Shown: positions 5,811 to 8,198 of the stretch, one piece after another | Position numbering within the stretch: position 1 is the stretch's first letter | Layout of the letters: each line of letters starts with the position of its first letter | Assembly (NCBI GenBank): GCA_029907045.1 | Contig: JARYMR010000065.1 | Span: 1-8,198 of the forward strand | Source of the DNA: Candidatus Bathyarchaeota archaeon | Lineage (GTDB): Archaea; Thermoproteota; Bathyarchaeia; Bathyarchaeales; UBA233 | Length of the DNA stretch: 8,198 bases | Direction of reading: 5' to 3' | Notes under the pieces: generated by a model | What the model saw: the letters and a program-made list of their open reading frames with translations, nothing else | Database searches by the model: none | Told to the model about the DNA's origin: nothing | Position numbers and translations under genes: made by a program

Positions 5811-6776
5811 ATGTCTCTCTTAAATGTTGAAAACTTGAAAGTATACTATTTCACGAAAAGAGGATCAGTAAAGGCTGTAGACGGTGTTAGCTTAGAAGTT
5901 AAACAAGGACAAGCCCTAGGATTAGCTGGAGAATCTGGCTGCGGCAAAACCACAGTAGCCTTATCAATAATGAAAATTCTGCCCGCTAGAGGCAAAATAA
6001 TCGATGGCAAAATTCTCTTAAACGACGTTGACATCGCCAAAATCCCTGAAAAACAAATGAAACAAATTAGGTGGAAAAAAATAGCATTAGTTTTCCAAGG
6101 AGCTATGAACGCCCTTGACCCACTCTACAGCCTTGGAGATCAGATTGTAGAAGCTATTCGGACACATGAACCAAAGCTTGGCAAAAAAGAAGCTTTGCAC
6201 AGAGCAGAAGAACTATTAGAACTGGTTGGAATGGAAAGAAAAAGGATCAAAAGTTATCCCCACGAGTTAAGTGGTGGCATGAGACAGCGTGGACTTATAG
6301 CAATGGCTTTGGCATGTAATCCGGAGCTTTTAATAGCTGATGAGCCTGGAACAGCTCTCGATGTTATTGTTCAAGCTCAAGTACTTGGCGTAATAGAAGA
6401 GCTGAGGAAGAAACTAAACCTATCTGTGATGCTTATAACACATGACCTATCTATAATAGCTGACACTTGCAATAAAGCTGCCATAATGTATGCTGGCAAG
6501 ATAGTTGAGCATGCAGATGTTTTAGATTTATTTGAAGAACCGCTTCATCCCTACACTAAAGGTTTAATCCACGCTTTCCCAAACATAAAATCAGCAAAAG
6601 CACAAATCAGCTCAATTCCAGGGACTCCACCAAACCTCTTAAACCCCCCAAAAGGTTGCAGATTCCATCCAAGGTGCATGTTCGCGAAAAGTATTTGCCG
6701 CGAACAAGAACCATCCCTAAGAAGAATTAAAGGAAAAGAGCGCTTTGTCGCATGCCACTTATACGAAAATCTTTAA
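5811..6776 (+). CDS. dppD: Dpp/Opp-type ABC transporter ATP-binding protein, DppD family
   Basis: This 321-residue cytoplasmic ATPase subunit pairs with the DppF-like protein. Walker A is GESGCGKTT (40-48), the Q-loop is VFQ (Q96), the signature is LSGGMRQR (153-160), Walker B is LLIADEP (173-179) and the switch His is H211 (ITHDL). The D-loop reads DEPGTALDV, with Gly where DEPTTALDV is usual. The C-terminal oligopeptide-ABC extension has C283, C289, C297 and C315 (C-x5-C-x7-C-x17-C), the pattern known to bind a 4Fe-4S cluster in DppD/OppD proteins. I chose the ATG at 5811: a longer frame from 5763 overlaps the dppC-like gene and adds 16 residues absent from the family. The start is 1 nt after the previous stop, with a weak AGGGA at 5795-5799, so coupling is likely. 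Confidence 0.93.
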   Translation: MSLLNVENLKVYYFTKRGSVKAVDGVSLEVKQGQALGLAGESGCGKTTVALSIMKILPARGKIIDGKILLNDVDIAKIPEKQMKQIRWKKIALVFQGAMNALDPLYSLGDQIVEAIRTHEPKLGKKEALHRAEELLELVGMERKRIKSYPHELSGGMRQRGLIAMALACNPELLIADEPGTALDVIVQAQVLGVIEELRKKLNLSVMLITHDLSIIADTCNKAAIMYAGKIVEHADVLDLFEEPLHPYTKGLIHAFPNIKSAKAQISSIPGTPPNLLNPPKGCRFHPRCMFAKSICREQEPSLRRIKGKERFVACHLYENL

Positions 6777-6784
6777 GGAGAGAA
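6777..6784 (+). promoter_or_regulatory. ribosome binding site of the dppF-like gene
   Basis: GGAGAGAA follows the dppD-like stop codon immediately and lies 8-12 nt before ATG 6793. It supports that start over the in-frame ATG at 6745 inside the previous gene. Confidence 0.55.
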
Positions 6785-6792
6785 GAATAACA

Positions 6793-7785
6793 ATGTCTCA
6801 AGACAAAATAATAGAAGTTACAGACTTAAAGAAGTGGTTCCCTGTTAGAAAGGGCTTCATTAAAACTTTACTTTCAAGAAAAGAGTCCTTCGTGAGAGCT
6901 GTAGATGGTATAAACTTTAATGTGAAGCCAAAAGAAGTTTTTGGTTTAGTTGGAGAAAGCGGAAGCGGAAAGACAACAACTGGCAGATTAGTTGTCAAAA
7001 TGATCAATCCAACAAGCGGGAGAATTTTTTTCAAAGGTGTGGACATAACTGACCTTACCGGAAAACAAATGAAACAACTTCGGCGAAAAATGCAGATGGT
7101 TTTCCAAGACCCCTACGAATCTTTAAACCCGAGAAAAACAGTGATGGATATCGTAGCAGAAGGCTTGCGCATCCAAAAAATTGTAAACAGCGAAAAAGAA
7201 GTTGAAGAAAAAGTAATAAAAGCCCTAGAAGACGTTAAGCTTGTTCCCCCAGAAGAATTTTTGCTTCGATATCCTCACGAACTTAGTGGAGGACAGAGAC
7301 AGAGAGTTGCCATAGCAAGAACATTCATAGTTAATCCAGAATTCGTAGTTTCAGACGAGCCAGTTTCGATGCTTGATGTATCAATAAGAGCAGAGATACT
7401 TAATCTTTTTATAGAATTAATTGAGAAATTTAACGTTTCAATTTTATATATCACACATGACTTAGCCACTGCTCGACACATGTGCCACAGAATCGCAGTA
7501 ATGTACCTTGGTAAAATAATGGAGATGGGAAGCGCTGAAGACATCGTGTATGAACCCTTGCATCCCTACACTACCGCACTTATATCTGCTGTACCAGTAC
7601 CAGATCCAAAATCGCGGCGCACAAAGTCAACAATTAAGGGAGAAATCCCCAGCCCAATAGATCCGCCTCCGGGTTGTAGATTTTGCACAAGATGCCCTGC
7701 GGTAGAAGAAATTTGTAAAAAAGAGGAGCCAGAACTTATAAATGTCGGAAAAGAACATTACGTAGCCTGTCATAAAATAAAATAA
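6793..7785 (+). CDS. dppF: Dpp/Opp-type ABC transporter ATP-binding protein, DppF family
   Basis: This is the second ATPase subunit, 330 residues. The N-terminus VTDLKKWFPVRKGF is typical of DppF/OppF. Walker A is GESGSGKTT (54-62), the Q-loop is VFQDPYESLNPR (Q105), the signature is LSGGQRQR (164-171), Walker B ends VVSDEP (185-190) followed by VSMLDVSIRAEIL, and the switch His is H222. The EPLHPYT element precedes the C-terminal extension. That extension holds C295, C301, C308 and C326, the usual Fe-S spacing, plus an extra C298 giving C-x2-C-x2-C. The start at 6793 follows a GGAG and avoids a 16-residue overlap extension. It is the last gene of the operon, 16 nt downstream of dppD, with a likely terminator just after its stop. 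Confidence 0.93.
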   Translation: MSQDKIIEVTDLKKWFPVRKGFIKTLLSRKESFVRAVDGINFNVKPKEVFGLVGESGSGKTTTGRLVVKMINPTSGRIFFKGVDITDLTGKQMKQLRRKMQMVFQDPYESLNPRKTVMDIVAEGLRIQKIVNSEKEVEEKVIKALEDVKLVPPEEFLLRYPHELSGGQRQRVAIARTFIVNPEFVVSDEPVSMLDVSIRAEILNLFIELIEKFNVSILYITHDLATARHMCHRIAVMYLGKIMEMGSAEDIVYEPLHPYTTALISAVPVPDPKSRRTKSTIKGEIPSPIDPPPGCRFCTRCPAVEEICKKEEPELINVGKEHYVACHKIK

Positions 7786-7786
7786 T

Positions 7787-7812
7787 ATTTTTCTGTTCTT
7801 TACGAAAAGAAC
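7787..7812 (+). terminator. terminator after the transporter operon
   Basis: A T-rich tract (TATTTTTCT) right after the stop is followed by GTTCTTT-ACGA-AAAGAAC, a perfect 7-bp stem with a 4-nt loop at 7795-7812. The U-tract fits archaeal termination; the hairpin may add to it or protect the mRNA end. Confidence 0.45.
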
Positions 7813-7853
7813 CATAGCCAAAGCGCATATAACTTAAAAATAAACTTTTACGC

Positions 7854-7868
7854 TTAAAACTTATATTT
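7854..7868 (+). promoter_or_regulatory. probable BRE/TATA of the methyltransferase gene
   Basis: TTAAAACTTATATTT shares its first 11 bases, TTAAAACTTAT, with the promoter before the transporter operon. Initiation near 7885-7890 would give a leader of about 40 nt to ATG 7928, similar to that operon. Confidence 0.45.
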
Positions 7869-7927
7869 TGAGAAGCTCACTAATGAATATCACTTATTCG
7901 ACAGCAAAAAAGTTGAGTGTGAATAAT

Positions 7928-8198
7928 ATGCTAAAATTCCTCACTCCAAATCAAATCGAGCAAATACACGCCTCAAGTTTGAATATCTTAGAAGAAGTTG
8001 GCGTTCTAATTCACGATAACGATTTTTTAAGTTTTTTGAATGATAACGGAGTGAATGTTGACTTTAACAGTAAGAGAGCCAAAATGCCAGCCAGTCTGGT
8101 TAAAGAGTGTATAAAAAAGGCGCCTAAACATGTAACATTGTATGCTAGAGAGTCAAAATATAATGTTACACTTGGAGACGGAAAAATTTACACTCATC
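7928..8198 (+). CDS. MttB-family (trimethylamine methyltransferase-like) protein, 5' part
   Basis: The first 90 residues of a gene that runs off the window; full-length family members have about 470-500 residues. The opening LTPNQIEQIHASSLNILEEV then GVLIHD, followed by KMPASLVKECIKKAPKHVTLYAR and LGDGKIYTH, is the characteristic MttB N-terminus. The family transfers methyl groups from tri- or quaternary amines to a corrinoid protein. Some members use pyrrolysine, others do not; the relevant region is outside this window, so the substrate and type are open. ATG 7928 matches the family start. In-frame alternatives are ATG 7883, TTG 7913 and GTG 7919. The Shine-Dalgarno is weak (GAGTGTGA at 7915-7922). 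It lies in the same direction as the transporter operon but has its own promoter-like box, so it is probably a separate unit. Confidence 0.85.
   Translation, partial: MLKFLTPNQIEQIHASSLNILEEVGVLIHDNDFLSFLNDNGVNVDFNSKRAKMPASLVKECIKKAPKHVTLYARESKYNVTLGDGKIYTH

Noticed and set aside
6798..7821. Minus-strand ORFs opposite the ATPase genes.
   Set aside because: They are antisense shadows of genes with full sets of ATPase motifs.

Overview
This AT-rich window reads as archaeal DNA, most like an uncultured Bathyarchaeia-type (Thermoproteota) lineage. The support is indirect: BRE/TATA-like boxes upstream of three genes, Shine-Dalgarno sites, a CARDB-dockerin tail of the kind common on archaeal secreted proteins, and a trimethylamine-methyltransferase (MttB) family gene beside a peptide-type ABC transporter. 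The taxonomic call is an inference from these features; no marker gene is present.

Layout. Positions 1-868 are sparse: a weakly supported 110-residue ORF (minus, 6-338), a possible 54-residue leaderless ORF (plus, 608-772), and an out-of-frame dockerin-like relic (minus, 792-875) lying against the 3' end of the next gene. Positions 869-3142 (minus) encode a large secreted family-5 solute-binding protein. A 147-bp divergent promoter region separates it from a plus-strand operon: dppB-like permease (3290-4270), dppC-like permease (4277-5809), dppD-like ATPase (5811-6776) and dppF-like ATPase (6793-7785). A likely terminator follows. The last gene, starting at about 7928, is the 5' end of an MttB-family methyltransferase and runs off the window.

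How the parts work together. The binding protein captures an oligopeptide- or oligosaccharide-like ligand outside the cell. DppB and DppC form the membrane channel, and DppD and DppF hydrolyse ATP to drive import. The ligand cannot be read from the sequence. In archaea this family carries oligosaccharides as well as peptides.

Most notable points. (1) The binding protein looks circularly permuted: its family-typical C-terminal half comes first and its N-terminal half second. (2) It ends in CARDB plus dockerin and has no lipobox, so it may be tethered through a cohesin partner. (3) The DppC-like permease carries a roughly 225-residue extracytoplasmic insert that resembles a carbohydrate-binding jelly roll. 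(4) A frame-shifted dockerin relic and an internal codon-usage break in the binding-protein gene both suggest recombination among paralogues. (5) The three main transcription units share a TAAAACTTA promoter core.
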